Of a DNA stretch of 64,000 nt, positions 1-12,371 are shown piece by piece. The notes beneath the pieces are model-generated. The model saw only the letters and a list, made by a program, of their open reading frames with translations, did not search any database and was not told where the DNA came from. The DNA lies in the NCBI RefSeq assembly GCF_000011305.1, contig NC_004369.1, positions 1-64,000 on the forward strand, written 5' to 3'. The stretch is from Corynebacterium efficiens YS-314 (GTDB lineage: Bacteria > Actinomycetota > Actinomycetes > Mycobacteriales > Mycobacteriaceae). How positions within the stretch are numbered: the stretch's first letter is position 1; every line of letters starts with the position of its first letter. Made by a program: the position numbers and the translations under genes.

Positions 1-1722
1 GTGAGCCAGAACTCATCTTCTTTGCTCGAAACCTGGCGTCAGGTCGTCGAAGACCTCAACGCCCTCAGCCAACAGCAGGACAGTGGGATACCACCACTGA
101 CCCCCACCCAACGCGCCTACCTCAACCTGGCCAAACCGATTGCCCTGGTTGACGGTTATGCCGTGCTCTCCACCCCACATGCCCTGGCCAAGAACGCCAT
201 CGAACATGATCTGGGGGAGTCACTGACCAAGGTGCTGTCCATGCGTATGGGCAGGTCATTCAGCCTCGCGGTCAGTGTGGAACCCTCCCGCGACGGTGAG
301 GATCCCAACGCCCCGCCCGCGCCCAGGCAGCAGGAACTGAACTACCCGTACCCGGGCCAGGGCCCACAGAGCCCACAGGGTCAACAGGGTCAACAGGGTC
401 AGCACCCGGTCCAGCAGGAGGTCCGGGCCCATGCGCCGGCACCGCACCAACAGGGTCAGCATCAGGCCGCCCAGCATCAGCCGCCCGCCAACCAGGCTCC
501 GGGGCAGTATGTCGTGGGTGGTGAGCGGGGTCAGGCGTCGCAAAGCGCCGGCGCCTGGGAACAGACCCACAGCATGCCGGCCTTCGACCAGGGGTTTGAT
601 CCCAGTCCGGCACCGGTGGAACCACCGCCACAGCCGGCCCACCCGCTGCGCATTCCGCGGGAAACCCCAGCTCACAACCCCAATAGGGAAGTGTCGCTCA
701 ACCCGAAGTACACCTTTGAGAACTTCGTGATCGGGCCGTTCAACCGGTTCGCCAACGCCGCCGCGGTCGCCGTGGCCGAGAGTCCCGCGAAGGCCTTCAA
801 CCCGCTGTTCATCTCCGGTGGGTCCGGCCTGGGCAAGACCCACCTGCTGCACGCGGTGGGCAACTACGCGCAGGAACTCCAGCCGGGCTTGCGGATCAAG
901 TACGTCTCGAGTGAGGAATTCACCAACGACTACATCAACTCCGTGCGTGATGACCGGCAGGAATCCTTCAAACGCCGGTACCGCAACCTGGATATCCTCA
1001 TGGTCGATGACATCCAGTTCCTCGCCGGTAAGGAAGGCACCCAGGAGGAGTTCTTCCACACCTTCAACGCCCTGCACCAGGCGGAGAAGCAGATCATCCT
1101 GTCCTCCGACCGCCCGCCACGCCAGCTCACCACGCTGGAGGACCGTCTGCGCACCCGCTTCGAGGGTGGCCTGATCACCGACATCCAGCCACCTGACCTG
1201 GAGACGCGCATTGCGATTCTGATGAAGAAGGCCCAGGCAGACGGCACACACGTCGACCGTGAGGTCCTGGAGCTGATCGCCAGCCGGTTCGAGTCCTCCA
1301 TCCGTGAGCTCGAGGGCGCGCTCATCCGTGTCTCCGCCTACTCCTCGCTGATCAACCAGCCGATTGACAAGGAGATGGCCATTGTCGCGCTGCGTGACAT
1401 CCTCCCCGAGCCCGAGGACATGGAGATCACCGCACCGGTGATCATGGAGGTCACCGCCGAGTACTTCAAGATCTCGGTGGATACCCTGCGTGGCGCCGGC
1501 AAGACCCGCGCGGTGGCGCACGCCCGCCAGCTGGCCATGTATCTCTGCCGCGAGCTGACCGATATGTCCCTGCCCAAGATCGGTGATGTGTTCGGCGGCA
1601 AGGACCACACCACCGTCATGTACGCCGACCGCAAGATCCGGCAGGAGATGACCGAGAAGCGTGACACCTACGACGAGATCCAGCAGCTGACCCAGCTGAT
1701 CAAATCCCGCGGCCGCAACTAG
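1..1722 (+). CDS. dnaA: Chromosomal replication initiator DnaA
   Basis: DnaA binds 9-bp DnaA boxes, oligomerises with ATP and melts the origin. The 573-residue protein starts with GTG at base 1, so its promoter lies outside the window. Residues 1-85 are the N-terminal helicase-loader domain. Residues about 100-225 are a low-complexity Gln/Pro/His-rich linker, longer than in E. coli. The AAA+ core starts near residue 235, with Walker [17 protein letters not shown] and Walker B-type DDIQF. The C-terminal box-binding helix carries [16 protein letters not shown] strong hairpin terminator follows, and dnaN lies 870 bp downstream across a box-rich gap. Identification is essentially certain from domain content and gene order. 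Confidence 0.98.
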   Translation: MSQNSSSLLETWRQVVEDLNALSQQQDSGIPPLTPTQRAYLNLAKPIALVDGYAVLSTPHALAKNAIEHDLGESLTKVLSMRMGRSFSLAVSVEPSRDGEDPNAPPAPRQQELNYPYPGQGPQSPQGQQGQQGQHPVQQEVRAHAPAPHQQGQHQAAQHQPPANQAPGQYVVGGERGQASQSAGAWEQTHSMPAFDQGFDPSPAPVEPPPQPAHPLRIPRETPAHNPNREVSLNPKYTFENFVIGPFNRFANAAAVAVAESPAKAFNPLFISGGSGLGKTHLLHAVGNYAQELQPGLRIKYVSSEEFTNDYINSVRDDRQESFKRRYRNLDILMVDDIQFLAGKEGTQEEFFHTFNALHQAEKQIILSSDRPPRQLTTLEDRLRTRFEGGLITDIQPPDLETRIAILMKKAQADGTHVDREVLELIASRFESSIRELEGALIRVSAYSSLINQPIDKEMAIVALRDILPEPEDMEITAPVIMEVTAEYFKISVDTLRGAGKTRAVAHARQLAMYLCRELTDMSLPKIGDVFGGKDHTTVMYADRKIRQEMTEKRDTYDEIQQLTQLIKSRGRN

Positions 1723-1752
1723 ATCCTTCCCGCAAGGCGGGATCCCACGGTG

Positions 1753-1805
1753 GGAATGACAAGAAACCCGGTTCACTTCGAGTGGGCCGGGTTTCTTGTC
1801 ATTCC
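1753..1805 (+). terminator. Rho-independent-type terminator after dnaA
   Basis: A 19-bp perfect inverted repeat (1753-1771 with 1787-1805, arm beginning GGAATGACAAGAAACCC) closes a 15-nt loop about 30 bp after the dnaA stop. The arms also contain AATGACAA, a short motif repeated further into the intergenic region. Confidence 0.8.
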
Positions 1806-2591
1806 GGTGGTCATCCACAGGGGAGAAGCGTGTCGACGCATCCCGATGTCACCGGCAAACCACAATTTTTGTCATTTTCCCGTGTGACCGGGAGATAAAA
1901 GCACAGGTCAGCGGGGTGGGAGGTGAAAAAGGGGTGAAATGACAAGAAAAGACTCCGGAAACAGGGCGGAACGGCCGGGAAATTATCCACAGACTCATTC
2001 ACACCTGTGTAATTACAAACTTGTAATTCCGTGATTCGCATCACTTTCCCGGAGGAGTTCCGCGATCAGAACCCCTGTGGACAAACCCGGCAAAAGTGTG
2101 CATAAGCTGGGGATACATTTCGCCAAACTGGGGATAGAAACACGGCCCGGAAAGTTATCCACAACTCGGTCAAGTTATCCACAGGTTTTCCACACGTGGT
2201 TTCACAATCACATTTTTCACGGCTACCTTGGTCGATGATGCTCCATCCACAGAGTGCACAGGACTTACTGTTACTCCCGCTTTTATAACTAGAACTTAAC
2301 TAAGAGAAAGAGGGGGTGGGGAGAAACGTTGGTGAATGACAAAAATCTCGCCTCGGGGCAACGCTCCGAACGGCAGAGAAATGAAATTACAAATTCCCGA
2401 ACCGTCAGGTGCCCAGGTACGTTAGGGATGTGTAATTCCACAACCCCGCCGATGGCTGCACGGGTCCAGGGCAACCTGCCATGAACCCACACCACATCCG
2501 TGGCGTCGAAGGGTTGTGTCCTGTCGTGGCCGGTGCCCCTGGTGCGACATTTTTCGATAACGAACTTTTCTGCAAGGAGCTTTAAGTCAGC
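1806..2591. other. dnaA-dnaN intergenic region with DnaA boxes (candidate oriC)
   Basis: No gene fits in this interval. Exact TTATCCACA boxes lie on the + strand at 1983-1991, 2155-2163 and 2175-2183. Near-matches are TCATCCACA 1811-1819, TTGTCCACA on the minus strand at 2076-2084, TTTTCCACA 2186-2194 and CCATCCACA 2243-2251. An AT-rich stretch at about 2265-2310 could serve as the unwinding element. AATGACAA repeats occur at 1869-1876 (minus), 1938-1945 and 2335-2342, and the near-palindrome TGTAATTACAA at 2008-2018. The position is the classical actinobacterial oriC. The richer cluster at 31.7-32.3 kb makes the assignment less simple. Confidence 0.75.
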
Positions 2592-3776
2592 ATGGAGCCA
2601 CAAAACGTGTCATTCCGTGTGGCCAGGGAGGATCTGGTCACCTCAGTGGGCTGGGTTGCTCGAAACCTGCCCACCAAGCCAACCCAGCCGGTGTTGCGAG
2701 CCATGCTGATCACCGCCGATGACGAGGGTCTGGAACTCGCCGGTTACGACTACGAGGTGTCCACCCGTGTCCGGGTCTCCGCCGAGGTCGCTGTCCCGGG
2801 CCGCATCGCGGTGGCCGGTAAGATCCTCTCCGAGATCATCGGCACCCTACCCAACAAGCCGGTTGATTTCCGCCTCGACGGATCCAAGGTCCTGGTGTCC
2901 TGTGGTTCCGCCAGCTTCGAGCTGCCCTCCATCCCGCTCGATGACTACCCGCCGCTGCCATCCCTGCCGGAACGCACCGGGTCGATCAACCCGAAGCTGT
3001 TCACCGAGGCCGTTACCCAGGTGGCCTCCGCCGCCGGCCGGGATGACTCCCTGCCCATGCTCACCGGCGTGAACATGGAGATCCACGGCAACCAGATCAG
3101 CCTCGCGGCCACCGACCGTTTCCGTCTGGCACTGCGCACCTTCGAGTGGGATCCCGCCAGCTCCGGTATCGAGGCCAAGCTGCTCATCCCGGCGAAGACC
3201 CTGCTGGAAAACGCCCGCACCCTCGACACCGGACTCAATGAGGAGATCGGGATCGCCGTAGGCACCGGTGAGCAGGTCGGCCGCGAGGGCCTGTTCGGTA
3301 TCCGCACCGATAACCGGGAGAGCACCACCCGCATGCTCGATGCGGATTTCCCGAATATCCAGCCGCTGCTGCCGAAGGAACACACCGCCATCGCCTCGGT
3401 GGAGATCGCCCCGCTGCTCGACGCCGTGCGTCGTGTGTCCCTGGTGGCGGACCGCAACGCCCAGATCATCATGGAATTCAGCGACGGTCAGGTCATCCTC
3501 TCCGCCGGCGGTTCCGATGCCGGTCACGCCCAGGAGGTGCTGCCGTGTGCCTTCACCGGCAAGGATCTCAAGATCGCCTTCAACCCGGGTTATCTCAAGG
3601 ACGGACTTTCTGTCATTCCGACCTCGCGTGCGGTCTTCGGCTTCACCGAACCCTCCCGCCCAGCCATCATGATCCCGGAACCCGAGGAGTTTCCGGAGGC
3701 TGATGAACGTGGTGTCTTCCAGACCCCGGACACCTACTTCACCTACCTGCTCATGCCGGTCCGCCTGCCGGGTTAG
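2592..3776 (+). CDS. dnaN: DNA polymerase III beta subunit (sliding clamp)
   Basis: The beta clamp dimerises around DNA and tethers the replicative polymerase. The 394-residue product has the normal length and three-fold repeated clamp architecture. It starts [20 protein letters not shown] and ends with the typical clamp C-terminus [10 protein letters not shown]. The ATG start is preceded by AAGGAGC at a workable distance. recF follows about 100 bp downstream on the same strand, as in other Corynebacteriales. Nothing unusual is seen. Confidence 0.98.
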   Translation: MEPQNVSFRVAREDLVTSVGWVARNLPTKPTQPVLRAMLITADDEGLELAGYDYEVSTRVRVSAEVAVPGRIAVAGKILSEIIGTLPNKPVDFRLDGSKVLVSCGSASFELPSIPLDDYPPLPSLPERTGSINPKLFTEAVTQVASAAGRDDSLPMLTGVNMEIHGNQISLAATDRFRLALRTFEWDPASSGIEAKLLIPAKTLLENARTLDTGLNEEIGIAVGTGEQVGREGLFGIRTDNRESTTRMLDADFPNIQPLLPKEHTAIASVEIAPLLDAVRRVSLVADRNAQIIMEFSDGQVILSAGGSDAGHAQEVLPCAFTGKDLKIAFNPGYLKDGLSVIPTSRAVFGFTEPSRPAIMIPEPEEFPEADERGVFQTPDTYFTYLLMPVRLPG

Positions 3777-3877
3777 ACCGGAAAACCGGGCGTGAACTGG
3801 GCGAACACCCGGATCACGCCCATGTTGTACCCCTTATCCAGATCCCATCTCGCGCCCGAAGGGAGGGACCGCAGACC

Positions 3878-5074
3878 TTGTACATCCGTTCGCTGGAATT
3901 ACGTGATTTCCGGTCCTGGCCGGAACTGAAGGTCGAGCTCAAACCTGGAATTACGATTTTCATCGGCCGGAACGGGTTCGGGAAGACCAACATCGTCGAG
4001 GCCATCGGGTACCTGGCGCACCTGTCCTCCCACCGCGTGTCCACCGATGCCCCGCTGGTGCGGGCGAATGCCGGGGACGCCCGGATCTCCGCGGTGGCGG
4101 TCAACCAGGGGCGGGAACTGGCCGCGCACCTGCTGATCAAACCCCATGCCGCCAACCAGGGGCAGATCAACCGCACCCGGGTGAAAAGCCCCCGTGAGCT
4201 GCTCGGGGTGATCAAGACGGTGTTGTTCGCCCCGGAGGATCTCGCCCTGGTGCGCGGGGAACCGGCGGAGCGCCGGCGGTATCTGGATGACATCATCGCC
4301 ACCCGCCGACCCCGTATGGCCGGGGTGAAAGCGGATTATGACAAGGTGCTCAAACAAAGAAACGCCCTGCTCAAGACCGCCACCATTGCGCTGCGCCGGG
4401 GTTATGGCACCGAGGAGGGGGCCGCGGCGCTGGCCACGCTCGACACCTGGGACGGGCAGCTCGCCCGCCTCGGTGCGGAGGTCATGGCCGCGCGTTTCGC
4501 GCTGGTGCAGGACCTGTCCTCCCAGATCCGTGATGCGTACCAGACCATCGCCCCGGAATCGCGCCCGGCGGCGGTGAACTACAAAACCACCATCGATCAG
4601 GGGCTGGCCCAGTTCGGGGAGTTCGACGCCGGCATCATCGAGGCGACCCTCCTCACCGAACTGGCCGCCAAACGTCAACGCGAGATCGAGCGTGGCATGT
4701 CCCTGGTGGGCCCACACCGCGATGATCTGGAATTACATCTGGGTGGTCAACCCGCGAAGGGGTTCGCCAGTCACGGGGAGACCTGGTCTTTCGCGCTGTC
4801 CATGCGGATCGCGGAGTTCAACCTGCTGCGCTCGGACGGTACGGATCCGATCCTCATCCTCGATGATGTCTTCTCCGAGCTCGATGCCGGTCGGCGTGAG
4901 AAACTTGTCGGTATCGCCCGGGATGCTGAACAGGTGATCATCACCGCGGCCGTCAGCGATGATCTGCCCGCCAACCTCGCCGATGCCATCACCGCACGCC
5001 ACACCGTCACCGTGCGCGACACCGATGCCGGCCGGATCTCCCTGCTGGATGAACAACCGGATACACAGCCATGA
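3878..5074 (+). CDS. recF: DNA replication/repair protein RecF
   Basis: RecF is an SMC-like ATPase that helps load RecA at gaps and stalled forks. The 398-residue protein opens [14 protein letters not shown] and carries Walker [18 protein letters not shown] near residue 35. The ABC-type signature LVGPHRDD is near residue 275 and the Walker B-type segment [12 protein letters not shown] near residue 325. The start codon is TTG, chosen because GGGAGG lies just upstream and the N-terminus matches the family. Its stop overlaps the next start in an ATGA arrangement, so recF and the DUF721 gene are probably co-translated. Confidence 0.96.
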
Positions 5075-5652
5075 CCGAGGATGAGGATTTCATCGCCCAG
5101 GCCTTCGAGCGGGTGCGCCGGGAGGCCCAGCGGCGCAACGGTCGGGTGCCGGACCTGAACAACAGAGATGCTTTTCGACGCACCACCCCCCGCCCCATCG
5201 GCGACCGGGCAAACGGCGGCAACGGAGGCGGTGGAGGCGTCGACAAGCGTCGACGGGGACGCCCCACCGGCCCCGACGGCCGTTATAAACCGTACGTGCG
5301 TTCGGCTGAGCCTCTGGGCGCCATCCTCAACCGGGAAATCCGGTCCCGGGGGTGGAGCCGCGACATTGCCGCAGGCTGGGTCACCTCGCACTGGGCTGAG
5401 CTGGTGGGACCGAAGATCGCCCAGCACACGAAGGTGGAGATGATCAAGGATAAAAAACTGTTCATCACCTGTGATTCCACCGCGTGGGCGACCAATCTGC
5501 GCATGATGCAGAAGCAGATTCTGCAGGTCATCGCCGAAAAGGTGGGTCCGGATGTCATTGCGGAGCTGCGTATCTTCGGGCCCCAGGCACCGAGCTGGCG
5601 CAAGGGTCCGCTGCATGTGAAAGGGCGCGGTCCGCGGGACACCTACGGTTAG
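5071..5652 (+). CDS. DUF721 (DciA-like) protein
   Basis: This 193-residue protein overlaps recF by 4 bp. The N-terminal 75 residues are basic and Gly/Asn-rich. The C-terminal half (about 80-190) is the DUF721 fold, with the pattern [19 protein letters not shown] and [20 protein letters not shown]721 proteins of the DciA group interact with the replicative helicase in bacteria lacking DnaC, and the location between recF and gyrB is conserved in actinobacteria. Assignment as the helicase operator is from family knowledge and context; the sequence alone shows only the domain. Confidence 0.85.
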
Positions 5653-5722
5653 GTTGAAAGCACCAACGCTCAAAAAGGGGCCTATTTAGCCGTTTCCGGC
5701 GTTGTGCCCCACTACTACGTAG

Positions 5723-7849
<2,127 letters not shown>

Positions 7850-7944
7850 GAACGCCCGGGACACATCCCGGCAGGCACACCCCGTGGGTATCCGCGGGGT
7901 GTTCCTACATTCCCGGGACGCTCGTTCTGGCTACCCTGGGACGC

Positions 7945-8847
7945 GTGAACGCAACTGAACCCACCACCACCGTCCACGTCGAGATGCCCGATTCCTCCCG
8001 AACCCCCGTGCAGGTCTGGCGCGCCGGGGAAGATGGACAGGGGAGTGGGCGTGACAAACCCCTGGTGATGGTGTGGCCGGGCTTCGGCATGGGTGGGTAC
8101 TATTTCCGGCCCATCGCAGCGGAACTGGCTGCACGCGGTTTCCCCGTCGCCGTCGGTGAACTCCGGGGCCAGGGACAGAGCTCCGCCCGGGCGACCAGGA
8201 CCACCACCTGGGGTTATCATGATCTGGCGTCGGAGGATTTCCCCCGTCAGGTCCGGGCCGCCAAACAGGAACTGGGCCTGCCGGTCGATCACCCCATGAT
8301 CTTTCTCGCCCATTCCATGGGTGGGCAGATCTCCTGTCTCTTCGCCGCCCGCGAGGACACCCGCGACCTCAACCTCCGCGGTATCTTCGGCGTGGGATCG
8401 GGCTCGCCGTACCGCCCGAGGTTCGATCCCCAGATGGGCCGCCGCCTCGGGATGGGGGCCCTGTTCCTGGGGCGGGTCGGCGGCCATGGGCTGGGGTACT
8501 GGCCGGGGAAGATCCTGGGCCGTGATTTCCTCGGTTATGGACGGCAGGCCGGTGCCCACATGCGGGAATGGCTGCGCTTCCATAAGCGGAATTCCCTCGA
8601 TGATCTCACCGGCCAGGATATTGATTATGTGGCTGCCCTCAGCCGCCTGGAACTGCCCGTGCTGTTCACCCGGTTCACCAATGACCGGGACTGTCCGACC
8701 GCGTCCAGTGAGGCGCTGGCGGAGTTCCTGCACAATGCCGATGTGCGTTTCGAGGATCTGCCCGGCGAACTGGGCCACAATCGGTGGGCGCGGGAACCGG
8801 TGATCGTGGCGGACCGTTTCGTGTCCTTCGCCGGGGTGCTCGACTAG
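7945..8847 (+). CDS. Alpha/beta hydrolase
   Basis: The 300-residue protein has the alpha/beta-hydrolase fold. An oxyanion-hole-type VMVWPGFGMGGYYF is near residue 40, the nucleophile elbow AHSMGG near 117, and a late His in ELGHNRW near 282. A possible acid Asp lies in TNDRDC near 250. No signal peptide is seen, so it is probably cytoplasmic. The substrate cannot be inferred. Start GTG has no strong Shine-Dalgarno; TACCCT lies a few bases upstream, which would suit a leaderless transcript. A weak inverted repeat after gyrB (about 7876-7903, GTGGGTATCC loop) separates it from gyrB. Confidence 0.8.
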   Translation: MNATEPTTTVHVEMPDSSRTPVQVWRAGEDGQGSGRDKPLVMVWPGFGMGGYYFRPIAAELAARGFPVAVGELRGQGQSSARATRTTTWGYHDLASEDFPRQVRAAKQELGLPVDHPMIFLAHSMGGQISCLFAAREDTRDLNLRGIFGVGSGSPYRPRFDPQMGRRLGMGALFLGRVGGHGLGYWPGKILGRDFLGYGRQAGAHMREWLRFHKRNSLDDLTGQDIDYVAALSRLELPVLFTRFTNDRDCPTASSEALAEFLHNADVRFEDLPGELGHNRWAREPVIVADRFVSFAGVLD

Positions 8848-9127
8848 ACCTCCCCTGCCAGGGTGGTGTTCCGAGGACACCGGAAGGGCCGGAACCGACA
8901 ACTCTCGACCCATACTTAAGGTTGTTGTAATACTGTTATATTTTTGGGTCCGAAACTCGCATCAGCACCTTTAATGCTTAGATGACGCTCTAACCCTCAG
9001 ATCAGGGGAGGGGCCCGGTTCCGCCCGGCTCTCTGGGCGACAGCGGGGATAGGCGTCCCTAGGGTGGGGCACGACTGCCGATAGACACATCGGAGACCGT
9101 GCAGCACGAGAGTAAAGAAGCGTACCC

Positions 9128-9901
9128 ATGGCCGAAAAAGTACACCGACCCGTAGGTGAGCATGCAGCCCACCGACATGAAGCAGGGGTGAATGTCGCAC
9201 CTTCTTCCAGCGCAGTTGAGACCCGTACCGTCCCGGATGATCACTCCGCCCAAGAGGCCTGGATCGGCACCGATGATCCCCATGTTGCCAACCGGAATAT
9301 CTCCTGGGGCGCGATCATCGCAGGTGCGGTGACCTTCATTGCCCTGGTGGTGTTGATCGGCATCGGTGCCGCCGCCCTGGGGCTGCAGGACTCCAGCGCC
9401 ACCGTGCTGGGTATCTGGACCCTGGTGGGGCTGGTCATCGCCTTCCTGGTCGCCGGTTATGTTGCCGGTGCGCTCGCTGTCCGTGGTGGTCTGCTGCACG
9501 GTTTCCTCACCTGCGCCACCTCCATGCTCGCGGTGATCTTCCTGGCCGGCTGGCTGGGCACCTCGGTTCTGGGTGCGTTTGGCAGCATCGCCGGTACCGC
9601 AGCGGACACCGCCGCCCAGACCGTCAATGTAACCAGCCAGGATGCCCAGGGTGCCGCCGATGCCACCTCCCAGGAGGATGTGGATCAGGCCCAGGCCGAG
9701 GCTGAGTAGACCGCGAGCGAGCTGGTTGATGAGGCCAGCCAGACCGCACAGGAGGCTGCCCCTGAGGTGGCCGAGGGCTCCTGGTGGACCTTCGGCGGTC
9801 TGTTGGTCGGTGCGCTGCTGGCATCCCTGGCCGGTGTTGCCGGTGCCCGCAGTGTGATCAACAAGCGCGAGCAGGTTGTCGCAGGCCCCAGCCGCCTCTA
9901 A
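9128..9901 (+). pseudogene. Membrane protein gene interrupted by an in-frame amber codon
   Basis: The reading frame from ATG 9128 runs to TAG at 9707-9709 (193 residues), then continues in the same frame for another 63 codons to TAA at 9899-9901. The first part has a polar N-terminus and three hydrophobic segments at about residues 57-80, 96-118 and 124-150. Past the stop there is an acidic, Gln/Ala-rich stretch like the one before it, then another hydrophobic segment (GGLLVGALLASLAGVAGA) and a basic C-terminal tail. The continuity of composition and the fourth membrane helix indicate one 257-codon gene with a Gln/Glu-to-stop change, a sequencing error, or readthrough. The function is unknown; it resembles small YrzE-like or TIGR04086-like integral membrane proteins only in general layout. 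Confidence 0.7.
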
Positions 9902-9924
9902 TTCCTGTAGGACCAGGGTTATTT

Positions 9925-9978
9925 ACAGCACTACACCAGAACCCGGGAGACCTCATCGGTCCCCGGGTTCAGTGCTGT
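9925..9978. other. Inverted repeat between membrane-protein gene and cmtR
   Basis: Nested arms ACAGCACT/AGTGCTGT and AACCCGGG/CCCGGGTT face each other about 25 bp after the end of the preceding frame. It could terminate transcription although no T-tract follows; the role is unresolved. Confidence 0.5.
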
Positions 9979-10045
9979 CTGGGGACTGCCCCTATGGCAG
10001 GAGTGCGCCGTCAGAATCCTCGGACGATAGGTCAGCACCTGGTGT

Positions 10046-10067
10046 ATGGTCAGCATATGCTGACTAT
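10046..10067. promoter_or_regulatory. Palindromic operator over the cmtR start codon
   Basis: The perfect 14-bp palindrome TCAGCATATGCTGA contains the cmtR ATG at 10057 and extends to 22 bp with one mismatched pair (ATGG...CTAT ends). A dyad at this place suggests autoregulation by the ArsR-type repressor. An ATG so close to the operator suggests a leaderless or very short leader transcript. Confidence 0.6.
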
Positions 10068-10422
10068 TGCCTCGCGGCTTGATGTGATGAACCGGTTGGG
10101 TCGGGCCATGGCTGATCCCACCCGGTCACGGATTCTGTTGTCCCTGCTTGATGCCCCCGGTTACCCGGCTCAATTGGCCACCGAGCTGGGGTTGACGCGC
10201 ACCAATGTCTCCAACCATCTGGCCTGTCTGCGTGATTGCGGGATTGTGGTGGCGGAACCGGAAGGTCGACGCACCCGCTATGAGATCGCCGATGCGCACC
10301 TGGCACGCGCACTCAACGCATTGGTGGATATCACCCTGGCGGTCGATGAGAACGCGGACTGCATTGATCCGCAGTGCCCCGTCGTGGGCTGCTGTGCACC
10401 GGAGGGGGAGCGGGAACAGTGA
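10057..10422 (+). CDS. cmtR: CmtR-like ArsR-family metal-sensing repressor
   Basis: This 121-residue winged-helix protein has the ArsR core ADPTRSRILLSLLDAPGYPAQLA and LTRTNVSNHLACLRDCGIVV. The layout closely follows mycobacterial CmtR, a Cd/Pb sensor. Candidate thiol ligands are Cys in the recognition-helix region (ACLRDC, positions about 54 and 58) and in the C-terminal tail (DCIDPQCPVVGCC). A longer in-frame extension to 9784 exists, but the family N-terminus begins at MLTIASRLDVMNRLGRAM. It overlaps the P-type ATPase gene by 4 bp (GTGA), so repressor and pump are one operon. The exact metal specificity is inferred. Confidence 0.85.
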   Translation: MLTIASRLDVMNRLGRAMADPTRSRILLSLLDAPGYPAQLATELGLTRTNVSNHLACLRDCGIVVAEPEGRRTRYEIADAHLARALNALVDITLAVDENADCIDPQCPVVGCCAPEGEREQ

Positions 10423-12371
10423 CCTCTGCATGTGGATGTGAACCCACGGGCACGGGGGTGGACCCAGCGGGAGACCCGGTGATGGCCGCAGTGGTGGGCA
10501 CGGAGGAGCACACCCCCTGGTGGCGTGATCGGACCGTCATGATCCCGGTGGCATCCGGTGTTGCGCTGCTGAGCGGTCTGATCCTGGAATGGTTCGTCCC
10601 CGGCGCCGGCACCCTCGCATCCGTCCTGTTCTGGGTGTCTCTGCTCCTGGGTGCCTCCCAGTTTGTTCCCGGTGCGGTGAGGAATCTGGTGACCCGGGGC
10701 CGGTTGGGTATCGGCCTGCTCATGACCATCAGTGCCACCGGTGCGGTGATCCTCGGTTTCGTCGAGGAGGCAGCCGCACTGGCCTTTCTCTACTCCATTG
10801 CCGAGGCCCTTGAGGGCCGGGCAATGGATAAGGCCCGCGCAGGTCTCCGTGCCCTGCTCGCCTTGATTCCCGCCACCGCCACGGTGGTCACCACGGCCAA
10901 CACCACGCGGAGTGTGTCCGTTGAGGAACTCCTCCCCGGGGACAGGGTGCGTCTGGTGGCAGGGGAGCGGTTGGCCACCGACGGGATCGTGCATTCTGGG
11001 CGTTCCAGTCTTGATGTTTCCGCGATCACGGGGGAATCCATCCCGGTGGAGGTCGGGCCCGGCGATCAGGTGCTGGCGGGCTCGATCAATATCTCCGGTG
11101 TGCTCGAGGTGGAGGCAACCGCGGCCGGGACCGACAACTCGTTGACCACCGTGGTGTCCCTGGTGGAGCAGGCCCAGCACGAGAAGGGCGACCGCGCCCG
11201 GATCGCTGACCGACTGGCCCGCCCCCTGGTACCCGGGGTGCTCATCCTGGCTGCGCTGGTCGCGGTGATCGGTTCCCTGCTCGGAGATCCGGATGTGTGG
11301 ATCGAACGCGCCCTGGTGGTCCTGGTGGCAGCATCCCCGTGTGCCCTGGCCATCTCGGTGCCGGTCACGGTGGTCTCGGCTATCGGTGCGGCCAGTAGAT
11401 TCGGCGTGGTCATCAAATCAGGTGCGGCGTTCGAGCGTCTCGGTGGTATCCAGCACCTGGCCCTGGACAAGACGGGTACGCTCACCCGCAACCAACCCAC
11501 GGTGGCTGATGTGGTGACCACCGGTGCCACCAGTCGGGCGGAGGTACTGGGGTGGGCCGCGGCCCTGGAGGCGCACAGCACCCACCCGCTGGCCGCAGCG
11601 ATCACCGCGGCCACACCTGAGGTCCCCGCAGCTGCGGAGGTCACCGAGGTCGCCGGTGAGGGCATCACCGGGCTTGTCGACGGCACCCGCATCGCCGTGG
11701 GCAGCCCCCGGTGGCTCGCGCCCGGTCCGCTGGTGGGCACCGTCGAGGATCTGGAGGGCAAGGGAATGACCGTGGTGGTGATCCACCGTGATCAGCAACC
11801 GGTGGGCGTGATCGGGGTGCGCGATGAACTGCGTCCGGAAACCCCCGATGTCATCCGGTTGCTGGAGACACAGGGTTTCGGGATCACCATGCTGACGGGT
11901 GATAACCAACGCACCGCCGAGGCCCTGGCGACGGAGGCGGGGATCGGGGATGTCCACGCGCAACTACGCCCCCGGGACAAGGCCCGGGCTGTGGCCGGCC
12001 TGGCGGAGAGGGGGCCGGTGGCGATGATCGGGGACGGCATCAATGATGCCCCCGCCCTGGCCTCAGCCGATGTGGGTATCGCCATGGGTGCGAAGGGGGC
12101 GGACGCCGCCGTCGAGTCCGCGGATGTGGCCTTCACCGGTGATGATCTGCGGGTGATCCCGCATGCCCTGGCCCATGCGCGCCGGGGCCGGACCATCATC
12201 AACCAGAACATCGTGTTGTCCCTGGCGATCATCATCGTCCTGCTCCCCCTGGCGATCACCGGTGCGCTGGGGTTGGCGGCGGTGGTGCTGGTGCATGAGG
12301 TTGCCGAGGTGATTGTCATCCTCAACGGTCTGCGGGCTGCCCGCGCCGGGAACACCCCGGCCCTCAGCTAG
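10419..12371 (+). CDS. P1B-type heavy-metal-translocating ATPase
   Basis: The pump exports a soft or transition metal using ATP. The GTG start at 10419 overlaps the cmtR stop and gives a 650-residue protein beginning TSACGCEPTG, with a short CxC in place of an HMA domain. Motifs in order: TGES actuator loop (ITGESIPV), the membrane motif SPCALAIS, phosphorylation site DKTGTLTRNQP, the HP motif (STHPLA), GDGINDAPAL hinge, and a final membrane stretch HEVAEVIVILNGLR. An SPC in place of CPC is typical of the P1B-4 class (CtpD/CtpG/CzcP types; Co, Ni, Fe or Cd). Pairing with a CmtR-like sensor argues for Cd/Pb or Co/Zn efflux. Specificity is inferred. Confidence 0.88.
   Translation: MTSACGCEPTGTGVDPAGDPVMAAVVGTEEHTPWWRDRTVMIPVASGVALLSGLILEWFVPGAGTLASVLFWVSLLLGASQFVPGAVRNLVTRGRLGIGLLMTISATGAVILGFVEEAAALAFLYSIAEALEGRAMDKARAGLRALLALIPATATVVTTANTTRSVSVEELLPGDRVRLVAGERLATDGIVHSGRSSLDVSAITGESIPVEVGPGDQVLAGSINISGVLEVEATAAGTDNSLTTVVSLVEQAQHEKGDRARIADRLARPLVPGVLILAALVAVIGSLLGDPDVWIERALVVLVAASPCALAISVPVTVVSAIGAASRFGVVIKSGAAFERLGGIQHLALDKTGTLTRNQPTVADVVTTGATSRAEVLGWAAALEAHSTHPLAAAITAATPEVPAAAEVTEVAGEGITGLVDGTRIAVGSPRWLAPGPLVGTVEDLEGKGMTVVVIHRDQQPVGVIGVRDELRPETPDVIRLLETQGFGITMLTGDNQRTAEALATEAGIGDVHAQLRPRDKARAVAGLAERGPVAMIGDGINDAPALASADVGIAMGAKGADAAVESADVAFTGDDLRVIPHALAHARRGRTIINQNIVLSLAIIIVLLPLAITGALGLAAVVLVHEVAEVIVILNGLRAARAGNTPALS

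Noticed and set aside
256..1818. 520-codon open frame opposite dnaA
   Set aside because: Antisense shadow of dnaA with no protein-like composition.
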